A stretch of 33,129 nucleotides of DNA from Synechococcales cyanobacterium CRU_2_2 (GTDB taxonomy: Bacteria; Cyanobacteriota; Cyanobacteriia; PCC-9006; JAAUQQ01): contig JAAUOP010000045.1 in assembly GCA_012034805.1 (NCBI GenBank), positions 1 to 33,129 of the forward strand, written 5' to 3'. Positions 1-8,190 of the stretch are shown here, piece after piece (position 1 is the stretch's first letter; each line of letters starts with the position of its first letter). Both the position numbers and the translations under genes were made by a program. The notes beneath the pieces were generated by a model, which saw only the letters and a program-made list of their open reading frames with translations, made no database searches and was not told the origin of the DNA.

Positions 1-190
1 TGGGGGGGCGGGGGGATGGGGGGTGGTCGATCGCGATCGCCAACCCCGCATGACCGCAGTGTTTTCATTGGCAAGACCTCAAGCTAGCGCTAGCCGCATC
101 ACCAAGGCCAGACATGGCCCCCCAAAAAACTTTTCGATAACGGGTGGCAATTTGAAAACCAGGTGATAGAGTGGCTGCAAATCTGGGTGC

Positions 191-219
191 TTGACAGATC
201 CTCCCCGCTGCCCTAGAAA
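191..219 (+). promoter_or_regulatory. Sigma70-type promoter for the coiled-coil gene
   Basis: A perfect TTGACA (191-196) is followed after 17 bases by TAGAAA (214-219), a four-of-six match to TATAAT. Transcription would start near 226, giving a leader of about 40 bases before the GTG start at 265. This rests on consensus and spacing only. Confidence 0.55.
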
Positions 220-264
220 TATGTATCCTCATCTAGCCCTCATTTGATCCGGAGTAGAGAAGAC

Positions 265-810
265 GTGATTCAGACCGACGCGCTCAAGACCCACCAACTC
301 AAAACTGAAAACACGCGACTCCAGGGCGAACTTGAGATTCGTGACCAGTTGGTGCAGCAGCTCTCCCAGGAACTTTTCCGGCTGGTGAAGAGCAACACAA
401 CAGCAGCTCCAGGGCCAGAGATGTCCGAGAAGCACAAGGCTGAAGTTCGCAAGCTACGGGAGCAGCTCCAGACGGTGGAGCAGCAGGTGGGTCAGTATCA
501 AGAGGAGGTGGCTGAGCGGGACGCTGAGGTGTTCCAGCTGCGTCAGAGCACCCATGAGCTGACCGATCGCGCGCGGATGCTGGAGCAGGTGGTGCAGGAA
601 TTGCCCAATGTCTATCGTAAAAAGTTTGCAGAGCGTTTGACGACGGTGCGCGATCGCGTCAGCCAACTCCAAAAGGAGAATCGCCGCCTCCACGCCGAGC
701 TCCAAAGCGTCAGTTATCGTCTCGCCGTGCGCAACCGCAGCGCTAGCCCCAGCGGCGTTGAGCTGCCGAGTCTGCCCAACTTTGGGGCGACGCTACAGCC
801 TCAGATTTGA
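265..810 (+). CDS. Coiled-coil protein of unknown function
   Basis: The 181-residue product is dominated by charged heptad-like sequence (Leu/Val with Glu, Gln, Arg), predicting an almost continuous coiled coil over residues 5-155. A short basic, Ser/Pro-containing tail follows. There is no signal peptide or membrane segment, so it is probably a cytosolic scaffold or oligomerising protein. I chose the GTG at 265 because a GGAG-type ribosome binding site (251-254) lies about ten bases upstream; an in-frame TTG at 244 is the alternative. It stands alone behind its own promoter, and a strong terminator lies at 976-1033. I do not recognise a family. Confidence 0.7.
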   Translation: MIQTDALKTHQLKTENTRLQGELEIRDQLVQQLSQELFRLVKSNTTAAPGPEMSEKHKAEVRKLREQLQTVEQQVGQYQEEVAERDAEVFQLRQSTHELTDRARMLEQVVQELPNVYRKKFAERLTTVRDRVSQLQKENRRLHAELQSVSYRLAVRNRSASPSGVELPSLPNFGATLQPQI

Positions 811-811
811 A

Positions 812-889
812 TTTGAGCCTTGCGTTTGAGCTTTGAATTTGAGCCTTGCGTTTGAGCTTTGCATTTGAGTTTTGCATTTGAGCTGCAAA
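812..889. repeat. 13-bp tandem repeat, six copies
   Basis: Six consecutive 13-base units share the core TTTGAG followed by a variable CTTTGCA-like half (units start at 812, 825, 838, 851, 864, 877). The last unit diverges at its end. The array begins one base after the stop codon of the coiled-coil gene and precedes its terminator, so it would be part of the 3' untranslated RNA. Confidence 0.85.
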
Positions 890-975
890 GCTTTGGACTC
901 AGATTTTTTCATGGCTGACCGCATCTGCTGTCGTTCCATACCGTTCTCATTTCTAGTCTTCTGTCCTCCTCTTTG

Positions 976-1033
976 CGGGAGCGCTTCCAATCCTGGCCAT
1001 GATGGTTCCAGGCCGAGGAAGCGCTCCCGTTTT
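976..1033 (+). terminator. Rho-independent terminator after the coiled-coil gene
   Basis: A perfect 13-bp stem (976-988 with 1017-1029) encloses a second short stem (CCTGG 992-996 with CCAGG 1008-1012). It is followed by a T-rich tract beginning at 1030. It is long enough to be efficient and may work in both directions. Confidence 0.85.
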
Positions 1034-1174
1034 GTTATTGATAATTTATTTCTGGAGTTGACACAGAGGGCCAATTTGGCCATGAATCGTTGGCTAGAGC
1101 ACAAGGAAGATCCGGGTTTCGGGATTAACCTGGGAAGGACTTGTATATCTCATCATATCTACGTAAATACGTCC

Positions 1175-1203
1175 TTGAGACTGACGCTCTCGCGAGTTAG
1201 ACT
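1175..1203 (+). promoter_or_regulatory. Possible promoter for the dedA-type gene, with palindrome in spacer
   Basis: TTGAGA (1175-1180), 17 bases, then TAGACT (1198-1203) gives a plausible sigma70 promoter about 100 bases before the DedA start. The spacer contains the perfect palindrome CTCGCGAG (1189-1196), a position where a repressor could bind. The rest of the 495-base stretch 811-1305 holds only the tandem array and terminator listed separately. Confidence 0.35.
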
Positions 1204-1305
1204 GACTCTGATTTGTATATTTTTGTTACGATTTGCCAAAGCAAATCTCAACGTCAATACCTAAAGTCAAATTGTTTTCCTGTCGCATCATCAGAGTGGA
1301 ACCGC

Positions 1306-1929
1306 ATGTCCGTTGAGGTTGTCTCGCTAGAATTTTTACAACGTATTGCGGAAGAATATGGCTATGGGGCCGTGTGCTTGGGTGTCATGCTCGAGAATAC
1401 CGGTCTTCCCATTCCTGGCGAGACGATCACGCTTGTGGGTGGCTTTTTGGCCGGTAATGGCGATTTGGCCTACGAAGGCGTGTTGGCGAGCGCAACGGCG
1501 GGGGCGATCGCAGGCGATAGTGCTGGCTATTGGCTCGGTAAATCGGGCGGTTGGCCGCTGTTGCTGCGCATTGGCGGCTGGTTCAAGATTTCTGAAGAAC
1601 AGCTCACCCGAGCCAAAGATAAATTCAGCAGCAATGCGGCCCAGGCCGTTTTCTTGGGTCGATTTGTAACGCTTTTGCGGGTCTTTGCTGGGCCACTGGC
1701 CGGAATTGCGGGCATGCCCTACCCACGATTTTTGTTTTTCAACGCAGCAGGGGCAGCCCTCTGGGCGACCGTGATGGTGACGCTGGCCTTCTTTGTTGGT
1801 CGGCTGGTACCGCTGGAGCAGTTGCTGACATGGGTTTCGCAGTTTGGCATTGCGGCGCTGGGTTTGGTGGTGGTGGTGGTTTTGTTCTGGGTGCTAGACC
1901 ACCGACTCAAGCAAAGTCAAGGCGCTTGA
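1306..1929 (+). CDS. DedA (SNARE-associated/VTT) family membrane protein
   Basis: This 207-residue integral membrane protein carries DedA/VTT signatures. These are the ENTGLPIPGE re-entrant motif near residues 27-36, an acidic AGDSAGYWLGKSGG stretch near 65-78, and the arginine-bearing GRFVTLLRVFAGPLAGIAGM segment followed by a hydrophobic pair and a C-terminal TM helix. Family members are linked to lipid scrambling or flipping and membrane homeostasis; the exact substrate here cannot be assigned. The ATG at 1306 is preferred because a purine-rich AGAGTGGA (1293-1300) precedes it, although the frame stays open back to 1213. It appears monocistronic, and the next genes are on the other strand. 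Confidence 0.9.
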   Translation: MSVEVVSLEFLQRIAEEYGYGAVCLGVMLENTGLPIPGETITLVGGFLAGNGDLAYEGVLASATAGAIAGDSAGYWLGKSGGWPLLLRIGGWFKISEEQLTRAKDKFSSNAAQAVFLGRFVTLLRVFAGPLAGIAGMPYPRFLFFNAAGAALWATVMVTLAFFVGRLVPLEQLLTWVSQFGIAALGLVVVVVLFWVLDHRLKQSQGA

Positions 1930-1956
1930 GGCTGGATTGGCCTAGCGCTCGTTCGG

Positions 1957-2726
1957 CTAAATTTCCCTGAGCTGGGCCAAGGATGTAAAGCTAAGCCGTT
2001 CAATCCCTTCACACAGGATCGCCACCACGATCGCCCCTGCACTCAACAGCATCAACATCAACAAAAGCTCATAGATTACCGCCGCCAGGGGATCGGCACC
2101 GGCGACAAGCTGGCCACTCATGAACAGCGGCAGATTGCCGAGACCGGCGATCGCCAGGGTCTGTAAATTCGGTAACAGCGCCGCCCGCAGGGCTGCCTGG
2201 CGATAGCTGCGCACCGCTTGCGCGGGTGTTGCTCCTAGGCTCAGATGGGTTTCGATTGCTTGCCGGTTGCGCTGGAGCGCACGCAGGAATTGCTCGCTGG
2301 CGATCGCCCCCCGCTCAGTCCATGGGCCAACAGCGCACTGCCCAGCGGAATCCAAAACTGCGGCGCGAACCAAGGATCAAGCTGGATGACGACCCAAACA
2401 CCGTAGCTCAGCACGACCCCCACTCCACTCAACAACGCTGCCAAAATCCAAGGCCCAAGCCCCGGTAGATCGACGACCATGCGGCGGCTTAGGAGCTGAG
2501 TTGTGATTGCAACAAATAGCCCTAGCACGATCAATGTTACCCAGGGCGAAGCGGCGCTGAAGGCGATCGCCAGCCCATAGGCCAACACAATCAGTTGCAA
2601 CAGCGCCCGTCCCACCGACAGCAACAGCATCCCGCTGAGTTTCAGCCCCTGACTCCAGCAGAGTCCGAGCGGAATCAAAACCAGGCCCAGCGCGAGCAAG
2701 GCGTTAGCGGCTTCCAGATCAAGCAT
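1957..2726 (-). CDS. fetB: UPF0014/FetB-type ABC transporter permease, frameshifted
   Basis: The gene lies in two frames. The N-terminal part (2726 down to about 2310) has four hydrophobic segments typical of UPF0014/YbbM-FetB permeases. The C-terminal part (about 2310 to 1957) carries the family's hallmark LSLGATPAQAV loop, then GQLVAGADPLAAV and further membrane segments. Adding one G to the six-G run (C-run 2307-2312 on the plus strand) restores one open frame of the usual length, about 256 residues. E. coli FetB works with the ATPase FetA in iron export; no fetA-like gene is in the window, so the substrate is inferred by family only. ATG 2726 is chosen over TTG 2753 as it lies at the normal family N terminus. 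It follows the GIY-YIG gene after about 80 bases. Confidence 0.8.
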
Positions 2727-2759
2727 GGAGAGCGATCGACGATAAAAGGACAATGAAAC

Positions 2760-2791
2760 GAGGGCGAAAAGAAATGAGGGCGAAAACTCAG
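2760..2791. repeat. 16-bp direct repeat, two copies
   Basis: GAGGGCGAAAA is repeated at 2760 and 2776 with a 16-base period, in the spacer between the GIY-YIG gene and the FetB-like gene. Confidence 0.6.
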
Positions 2792-2804
2792 AAAACAGCC
2801 GCCT

Positions 2805-3326
2805 CTACTTGAGGGTGAGCAGGCCCTGTTCTTTGAGCTTTGGATCGAAGCGTAAGGCCATCGTTACCCCGCGCGCGGTCAGGCTTGCCTTGATCTCTTC
2901 TTCAACACGACGAGCTAGTTGCTTGAGCACCTTAATCTTGCCTGCATCATCGGCAGCTTCGTAGGCTGCCTGTTCTGCGGGGGTGATCCAGGTTTTGGCA
3001 TCGATCGCCTGGGCCCAGAGCGCTTCGTCTGCTCCATTGCCCACCGGGATCGAACCCCAGGCTGCAATCCAGTTTTGGCGGATGGCCTCTAGGGCTGTAC
3101 GGCTGGGGCGATCGACCAGTTGCTGTTTCACCCAATGACAAGATTGCGGTCGTCGAGTCAGGTGTTGCTTGAGACTAAAGTAGATGTCACGAGAGAAACC
3201 GATGTACTGGAGGGTGCGATCGCCATCAAAAATGGCATAGACCCCCACCTTTCCCAGAAACGGCCCTTCAGGGATTTGGCCTGCTTCGAGGTAGGGTAAA
3301 AATTCAAGCGCGTCTAAGGAATTCAT
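2805..3326 (-). CDS. GIY-YIG nuclease-family protein
   Basis: The 173-residue product has an N-terminal GIY-YIG-like core: KVGVYAIFD, then LQYIGFSRD, a pattern in which the first half reads GVY and the second YIG. A His/Arg-rich helix (LKQHLTRRPQ) follows. The C-terminal half is charged and helical, of unknown role. GIY-YIG proteins cleave DNA, but single-domain stand-alone versions in cyanobacteria are uncharacterised, so nuclease activity is inferred. ATG 3326 lies four bases after the stop of the pentapeptide-repeat gene (3331-3333), suggesting translational coupling in one transcript. A TTG at 3344 would overlap that gene and is less likely. Confidence 0.7.
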   Translation of the reverse strand: MNSLDALEFLPYLEAGQIPEGPFLGKVGVYAIFDGDRTLQYIGFSRDIYFSLKQHLTRRPQSCHWVKQQLVDRPSRTALEAIRQNWIAAWGSIPVGNGADEALWAQAIDAKTWITPAEQAAYEAADDAGKIKVLKQLARRVEEEIKASLTARGVTMALRFDPKLKEQGLLTLK

Positions 3327-3330
3327 AGCA

Positions 3331-4266
3331 CTACCGCGACACAATGGCTTGCATCCGACTGGTCTGGGAAGGCTGCTCGTCCCAGGATGGCTCGTCCCAT
3401 TGGGGTGCGACCTCGGTTAGCTGATTGAGGTAACGATGTAGATTTTGGGAGACCAAGGCCCTGGTAAAAATGGCCCCTTCGATTTTTGCGCCCAGCAGGT
3501 TCGCCCCCCTGAGATCCGCACCACTGAAGTCTGCTTCACGCAAGTTACTCCACTTCAGATCTGCATGTTTGAGCAGGGCATCGGTGAGATTAGCCCCCTG
3601 CAAATCTGCGCCGGTAAACTTGCTGTGTCGTCCCTGGATCGACGACAGACTCGATGCTTTCAGATTGGCTCCCTGTAATTGAATCCCGCTGAGCCGAGAC
3701 TCCCCCAGGTCGACACCTTGAAGGTTAACATCCGACAGATCAAGACCATTGAGATAAGCACCCCTCAGATTGACCTGGTGCAAAAAAGCTCCTTCCATCT
3801 GCGCACCGCTTAGCCGAGCCCCTTCGAGGCAAGCCCAGCTGAGGTTGGCCCCGCGCAAATCAGCCCCGCGCAAGTTCGCCCCGCGCAAGTTCGCCCCGCA
3901 GAGATTGGCACGACGCAAATTCGTGTTGCGCAAATTGGCATCCACAAGCCGAGCCCCACTGAGCTTGGCATGATTAAAATCGGCTTTGATGGCAAAAGCA
4001 CTACTCAAATTAGCCTTGGTTAAATCCGCTTCTGCCAGATTGGCTTCGCTGAGCTTGGTATAGCTCAAATCTGCCCAATTGAGAAAGGCATCCTGTAAAT
4101 TGGAGCGCAGCAAAAAACTGCGGCTCAAGTTTACGCCCATTAAATTAGAGCCCAACAGTTGGATTCCGACCAGTGTTTCACCACTGAGATCCACTCCCTG
4201 GAGGTCTGCGCCGTGAAACGTGCGATCTCCACTTTTGTAAGCACTCAGCAGCTCATGGTGACTCAT
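3331..4266 (-). CDS. Pentapeptide-repeat protein
   Basis: This 311-residue protein consists almost wholly of A(D/N)LxG-type pentapeptide repeats between about residues 17 and 275. It would fold as a right-handed quadrilateral beta-helix. It has a short N-terminal cap and a 35-residue non-repeat C-terminal tail rich in Trp, Ser and Gln. No signal peptide or TM helix is seen, so it is probably cytosolic. The start is firm: a perfect AGGAGGT (4274-4280) sits eight bases before ATG 4266. It is first in an apparent operon with the GIY-YIG gene. Some members mimic DNA and inhibit gyrase, but most cyanobacterial ones have no assigned role. Confidence 0.92.
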   Translation of the reverse strand: MSHHELLSAYKSGDRTFHGADLQGVDLSGETLVGIQLLGSNLMGVNLSRSFLLRSNLQDAFLNWADLSYTKLSEANLAEADLTKANLSSAFAIKADFNHAKLSGARLVDANLRNTNLRRANLCGANLRGANLRGADLRGANLSWACLEGARLSGAQMEGAFLHQVNLRGAYLNGLDLSDVNLQGVDLGESRLSGIQLQGANLKASSLSSIQGRHSKFTGADLQGANLTDALLKHADLKWSNLREADFSGADLRGANLLGAKIEGAIFTRALVSQNLHRYLNQLTEVAPQWDEPSWDEQPSQTSRMQAIVSR

Positions 4267-4637
4267 CAGCTGACCTCCTAGTACGCCTGAATCGGCTAAA
4301 CTCAGACTTTGTATTCCGTACCACCTTAAGGAAGATATAGCCAGAATGGTTCCAAATTATTTAATATTTACAGTGGAACGGGAAATGCTGCGTTAAGTAA
4401 ATCATTGGAGTTAAGAAACACGTGGGTCTGTTGCAAAGTTGATCTAAGCCCCCGCCACGACTCAGCCAAGGTCGGGAGAAGATTAAGATTTATGATGGAT
4501 TGCTAGGCTTTGTCTGTTCTTGGGTTTGCCTATTCTTAGGTTTGCCTGTGCTCTGGTTTTGAGGGTTCTGGGTTTAACGGTTCTGGGTTTGGCTGTTTTT
4601 TGATTATCACCTGCGATCGCATCCAACGAGGCTTCCG
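4267..4637. other. Divergent intergenic region, pentapeptide gene / mgtE
   Basis: This 371-base spacer separates divergent genes, so it must hold promoters for both. I see no confident -35/-10 pair. The AGGAGGT ribosome binding site of the minus gene lies at 4274-4280. From 4517 to 4595 there are about five degenerate 15-16 base units with the core TTCTNGGGTTT. A HIP1-type GCGATCGC lies shortly before the mgtE start. No RNA gene or riboswitch is evident. Confidence 0.5.
4517..4595. repeat. Degenerate 15-16 bp tandem repeat upstream of mgtE
   Basis: Units beginning near 4517, 4533, 4549, 4566 and 4581 share a TTCT(T/G)GGGTTT core. The first two and last two pairs are nearly identical; the middle unit is diverged. 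The array ends about 40 bases before the MgtE start. Confidence 0.65.
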
Positions 4638-6050
4638 TTGTCTGATTCTGATTCTTTTTCTGATTCTGTATCTAATCCTTCGCCGGTTTTATCCCGCACA
4701 GAGATTCGCGACCTCGTGCGCGCTCAGCTGCGGGCGTTGCTAGAGCAGGATAATCTCCAGGGGGCCAAGGCGCTGCTGGTGCCGGTGCAACCCGCCGATA
4801 TCGCCGATGCGATTGAAGATTTGCCGAAGGCCATGCAGGCGATCGCCTTCCGCCTCCTGGCCAAGGACGAAGCCATTGAGGTCTACGAACACCTGGATTC
4901 TTCGGTACAGCAAGCGCTGATTGAAGAGTTCAAAAGCCAAGAAGTCTATGAAATTGTCGAGCAGATGTCACCGGACGATCGCGCCCGACTGTTCGACGAA
5001 TTGCCCGCCAAGGTTGTCCGGCGCTTACTGATTCAGATGAGCCCCCAGGAACGGGAACTTACCTCCATGCTGCTGGGCTATGAGCCCGGTACAGCGGGCC
5101 GGATCATGACGCCGGAATATGTTTCGCTCAAGGAAACCATGACCGTGGCAGCGGCGATCGACTACATTCGCGGCCTCGCAGATATCAAAGAAACAATTTA
5201 TTACCTCTACAGCATTGATGCGGCCCGACGCCTGCGGGGGATTTTGTCCCTGCGCGATATCGTCGTCGCCCAGCCCAACCAGACCATTGGCCAGATTATG
5301 ACCCGTGAGGTGGTCGAGGTTCAAACCGACACCGACCAAGAAGAAGTCGCCCGGATTATCCAGCGCTATGACTTTTTGGCCGTGCCGGTGGTGGATCGAG
5401 AAAAGCGCCTAGTGGGCATCGTCACCGTAGACGATGTGCTCGACGTGGTCGAAGCGGAGGCCACGGAGGATATTTATGCCTTGGGCGGTTTGCAGGCCGG
5501 AGACGGAGATGATTATTTTCAGACCAATTTGCTGACAGTGGCGCGGCGACGGGTGTTGTGGCTGTTTGTGCTGCTGATTACCAATACCGGCACCAGCGCG
5601 GTGATCAATAGCCAGCAGGAGGTGTTGCAAAAGGTCGTGGCCCTGACGGCGTTTATTCCGCTGCTGATCGGTACGGGGGGCAATGTGGGAGCCCAGTCTT
5701 CCACGGTAGTGATTCGGGGTCTGAATACGGATCGTCTCCGGAGCCTAGGCCCGCTCAAGGTGATTGCCCGAGAGACCACGGCGGGGTTATTCCTCGGGAT
5801 TATGCTGGCGCTGGTGGTGACGGTGTGGGCCTACTGGCTACAGCAGGATGTGGCCGTGGCGGTGTCCGTGGGCATCAGCTTGGTAGCGATTTCGGTCTTG
5901 GCTTCGGCGGCGGGCTCGAGTTTGCCGCTGCTGTTCCAAAAGCTGGGTTTGGATCCGGCGTTGATGTCGGCTCCGTTTATTACGACGGCGGTGGATGTGT
6001 TGGGGGTGTTTATTTATTTGACAGTGGCGCGGCTCATTATTTTGGGGTGA
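4638..6050 (+). CDS. mgtE: MgtE-family magnesium transporter
   Basis: The 470-residue product has full MgtE architecture. There is an N-terminal superhelical MgtE_N domain (about 25-145), two CBS domains (about 154-208 and 218-274, with RIMTPEYV and QIMTREVVEV as their entry motifs), a plug helix, and a five-helix membrane domain (about 305-470). The membrane domain contains the conserved GTGGNVGAQ pore motif near 345-353. It is a Mg2+-selective channel-like importer of the inner membrane, gated by Mg2+ binding to the N and CBS domains. The TTG start at 4638 is supported by AACGAGG (4624-4630), seven bases upstream. The acidic Ser/Asp-rich N terminus is not conserved. No Mg2+-sensing leader is apparent. 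Confidence 0.95.
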   Translation: MSDSDSFSDSVSNPSPVLSRTEIRDLVRAQLRALLEQDNLQGAKALLVPVQPADIADAIEDLPKAMQAIAFRLLAKDEAIEVYEHLDSSVQQALIEEFKSQEVYEIVEQMSPDDRARLFDELPAKVVRRLLIQMSPQERELTSMLLGYEPGTAGRIMTPEYVSLKETMTVAAAIDYIRGLADIKETIYYLYSIDAARRLRGILSLRDIVVAQPNQTIGQIMTREVVEVQTDTDQEEVARIIQRYDFLAVPVVDREKRLVGIVTVDDVLDVVEAEATEDIYALGGLQAGDGDDYFQTNLLTVARRRVLWLFVLLITNTGTSAVINSQQEVLQKVVALTAFIPLLIGTGGNVGAQSSTVVIRGLNTDRLRSLGPLKVIARETTAGLFLGIMLALVVTVWAYWLQQDVAVAVSVGISLVAISVLASAAGSSLPLLFQKLGLDPALMSAPFITTAVDVLGVFIYLTVARLIILG

Positions 6051-6143
6051 TGAGCTTGGGGTGATGAGATCGACGCGAATCGCGTTCGTCTGATGATGGA
6101 GCGAAGGTTAGGGCGAATAGACCTCTGACATGAAAGGAAACAG

Positions 6144-6240
6144 CCCTCTCATCCCCCAGCCCTCTTCTCCCTGGATGGGAGAAGGGGAGAAACCTCAAAG
6201 TCCCTCTCCGCCGTTGGGAGAGGGATTCAGGGTGAGGGTC
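6144..6240. repeat. Palindromic interspersed repeat with two hairpins
   Basis: Between mgtE and menH lies a C/T-then-G/A-rich element with two clean hairpins: CTTCTCCC (6164-6171) with GGGAGAAG (6177-6184), and CCCTCTCC (6202-6209) with GGAGAGGG (6217-6224). This text, with flanking CCCTCACCC-type ends, resembles small palindromic repeats scattered through cyanobacterial genomes. It has no T tract, so it is a repeat rather than a typical terminator. Confidence 0.7.
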
Positions 6241-6265
6241 TGGATTGCTGCAAGAGGTCTAAACG

Positions 6266-7060
6266 ATGGCAGAAGAAAGAATTGATTTTTATGCGATTCG
6301 GCGCGGGGTGGTTCAGGGGCCGGTGTTGCTTTTTTTGCATGGCTTTATGGGCAGTTGCAGGGATTGGTTACCGGTGATGGAGCGGCTGAGCGATCGCTTC
6401 TCTTGCGTCGCAGTTGACCTGCCCGGCCATGGGCAAACCTGCTGCACCAATCCCAAACTCTATCGCATGGAGACAACGGCTCGACTGCTGGTGGATTGGT
6501 TGCAGAAGAATAAAATTTTATCCAGAGGAATTGTAGGCTACTCCATGGGCGGACGCCTCGCGCTCTACTGTGCCCTAAGTTATCCACAGGTTTTTCCACA
6601 GGCTATTTTAGAGTCGGCCTCGCCTGGGTTAAGGAAATCTAAAGATCGCAAAGCTAGACGGGAATTGGATCTCGATCGATCTCGTGCGATCGAAATCGAT
6701 TTTCTTAACTTTCTCTTCCATTGGCACCAGCAGCCGTTATTCACAAGCCTGTGGAAACAATCTGGTCGTTGTGAAGCCCTGGTTGAATGTCGTCTTCGTA
6801 ACAATCCCGAAGGGCTGGCGCGATCGCTCCGAGAAATGGGAACGGGCTCCCAACCCAGTCTTTGGCTGGGGTTAAAGTCTCACAGTTATCCACTGTTATT
6901 ACTGACCGGAGAGTCGGATTCAAAATTTACAACAATCAACCAGGAAATGGCAAGCTGTTGCCCTGGGGCAAGGCATGAAATCCTGGCAGGGGTGGGCCAC
7001 AATGCTCATGTAGAGGATCCGGGGGCGATCGCCGATCGCATCCAAGCCTTCATGGGGTAG
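6266..7060 (+). CDS. menH: MenH-type alpha/beta hydrolase (SHCHC synthase)
   Basis: The 264-residue alpha/beta-hydrolase has the oxyanion HGF motif (25-27), the nucleophile elbow GYSMGG (Ser93), a catalytic Asp near 218 (GESDSKF) and a His near 245 (GVGHNAHVED). The lid signature FLFHWHQQPLF is typical of MenH. MenH converts 2-succinyl-5-enolpyruvyl-6-hydroxy-3-cyclohexene-1-carboxylate to 2-succinyl-6-hydroxy-2,4-cyclohexadiene-1-carboxylate, eliminating pyruvate. In cyanobacteria this feeds phylloquinone/menaquinone for photosystem I. The start is backed by AGAGGT (6253-6258). Other men genes are absent from the window. Length is as expected. Confidence 0.88.
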   Translation: MAEERIDFYAIRRGVVQGPVLLFLHGFMGSCRDWLPVMERLSDRFSCVAVDLPGHGQTCCTNPKLYRMETTARLLVDWLQKNKILSRGIVGYSMGGRLALYCALSYPQVFPQAILESASPGLRKSKDRKARRELDLDRSRAIEIDFLNFLFHWHQQPLFTSLWKQSGRCEALVECRLRNNPEGLARSLREMGTGSQPSLWLGLKSHSYPLLLLTGESDSKFTTINQEMASCCPGARHEILAGVGHNAHVEDPGAIADRIQAFMG

Positions 7061-7098
7061 CATAGGCAGACGTTAAGCCCCATTGGTCTTGCTCCCCC

Positions 7099-7698
7099 AT
7101 GCGTTTGTCTGGCTGCTTCCGTGTTGTACTTGGAATCTTGATTGCGATCGCCTTGATCGGCTCCGGTCTGTATGCGATCGCCCGCTTCTACCAAGATAAA
7201 TACGGCTCGACTCCCCCGAAACCCTTGTTCGAAGAAGAACAGGGTCAAGCCTTCAAGCCCCTCCAAACCCGTGGTCCCAAGCCGCCAGAAGCGAAGAAAC
7301 CCGCCCCTGCCAAGCCCGCAGCCGCGACGCCCAAGCCGACCCCTGAGGCTCCCAAGGGTGACCTCGCCATCGTCACTTGGCCCGAGGGGCTGATCGTTCG
7401 CAGCAGCGCCGATGTGGCGGGCGAACAAGTGGGTGGGATTGAATTCAAGCGCGAGGTCTATCTGATTGAAAGTAGCGCCGACAAAGCCTGGGACAAGGTC
7501 AAGGTGGCCAATGGCGATCTGGAGGGCTGGGTGAAGGGTGGCAACCTCGAGAAAAGCCAGAATCGCCGTGATGCGGCAGCGGTATTTGCGAGCAATCTTC
7601 ACCCGCAATATCCGCTAGAGATTATTAAGAAAACAGCAATAAGGTCAATTTTGATTGCGAATTGCTCGCCGTCTGTCACTCGGCTAAAACAGAAGTGA
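7099..7698 (+). CDS. Membrane-anchored SH3-like (SH3b) protein
   Basis: The 199-residue protein has an N-terminal hydrophobic segment (about 8-28; signal anchor or signal peptide). A Pro/Ala/Lys-rich linker (about 35-85) resembles those that cross the periplasm or cell wall. A bacterial SH3-like domain spans about 87-152, with the typical VRSSADVAGEQVG and EGWVKGGNLE elements. SH3b domains in envelope proteins often bind peptidoglycan; that is inferred here. The 45-residue tail after the SH3b domain is basic and has no recognisable fold. It starts 38 bases after menH and is codirectional, so it may be cotranscribed. Confidence 0.75.
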   Translation: MRLSGCFRVVLGILIAIALIGSGLYAIARFYQDKYGSTPPKPLFEEEQGQAFKPLQTRGPKPPEAKKPAPAKPAAATPKPTPEAPKGDLAIVTWPEGLIVRSSADVAGEQVGGIEFKREVYLIESSADKAWDKVKVANGDLEGWVKGGNLEKSQNRRDAAAVFASNLHPQYPLEIIKKTAIRSILIANCSPSVTRLKQK

Positions 7699-7836
7699 TA
7701 GCTTGGTCGGAAGCACTCAAAGCTATTGTGTTTGGATGCGCTGAGGTCGAGAACGCGATCGCATCAAGACTTCAGAGCCCATAAAAGCTTCCATAACAAA
7801 TCAACCCTAAAACCATCAAACATAAAATCATCAAAC

Positions 7837-8007
7837 ATGTATAACAACGACTCAAGGCCCGGTTGGCTCAATGATGTTATTGTGGCGGGTGCAGGTGCGG
7901 GGGTCGTCACGACGTTTGCCCTGGCAAGGGGACAAAATCCCTGGGTGGCCCTGGCGATTACGGCCTTTGCGGCCACGGCTGCGATCGTCATTAACCGTAA
8001 CCTCTGA
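7837..8007 (+). CDS. Small Gly/Ala-rich membrane protein
   Basis: This 56-residue peptide has a polar N terminus (MYNNDSRPGWLND) followed by two short hydrophobic Ala/Gly/Val stretches (about 13-29 and 37-52) and ends INRNL. It looks like a two-helix membrane hairpin. The ATG at 7837 begins the composition expected of a real protein; the frame stays open upstream, but that part has no protein-like character. A strong terminator follows within about 35 bases, which supports a genuine transcription unit. I do not recognise a family with certainty. Confidence 0.65.
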   Translation: MYNNDSRPGWLNDVIVAGAGAGVVTTFALARGQNPWVALAITAFAATAAIVINRNL

Positions 8008-8039
8008 AGCTTGCTCGCTTCGCCGGATCGCTCAGCCTA

Positions 8040-8068
8040 AGCCTAGGTCTTATTTGACCTAGGTTTTT
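8040..8068 (+). terminator. Rho-independent terminator after the small membrane protein gene
   Basis: CCTAGGTC (8042-8049) pairs perfectly with GACCTAGG (8056-8063) around a six-base loop and runs into TTTTT. It closes the 7.1-8.0 kb unit before the HerA-type gene. Confidence 0.88.
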
Positions 8069-8190
8069 GACTGTTTGGCACGGGCTGGGGATGGCCATTT
8101 AGCAGTTGGCTTGGGGTAGTCATTCAATCGAGTAAAAATTTTGTACTATAGGCAGTACTGTTCCGAAGGCGCGATCGCCCCCCCGACACC

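Noticed and set aside
812..889. CRISPR array
   Set aside because: Units are 13 bases with no spacers and no cas genes; it is a simple tandem repeat.
872..1264. A 130-codon open frame on the plus strand
   Set aside because: It crosses the tandem array and a strong terminator and lacks a ribosome binding site and a conserved-looking sequence.
3445..4001. Several plus- and minus-strand open frames in the pentapeptide gene
   Set aside because: They are shadows of the repetitive pentapeptide codons.
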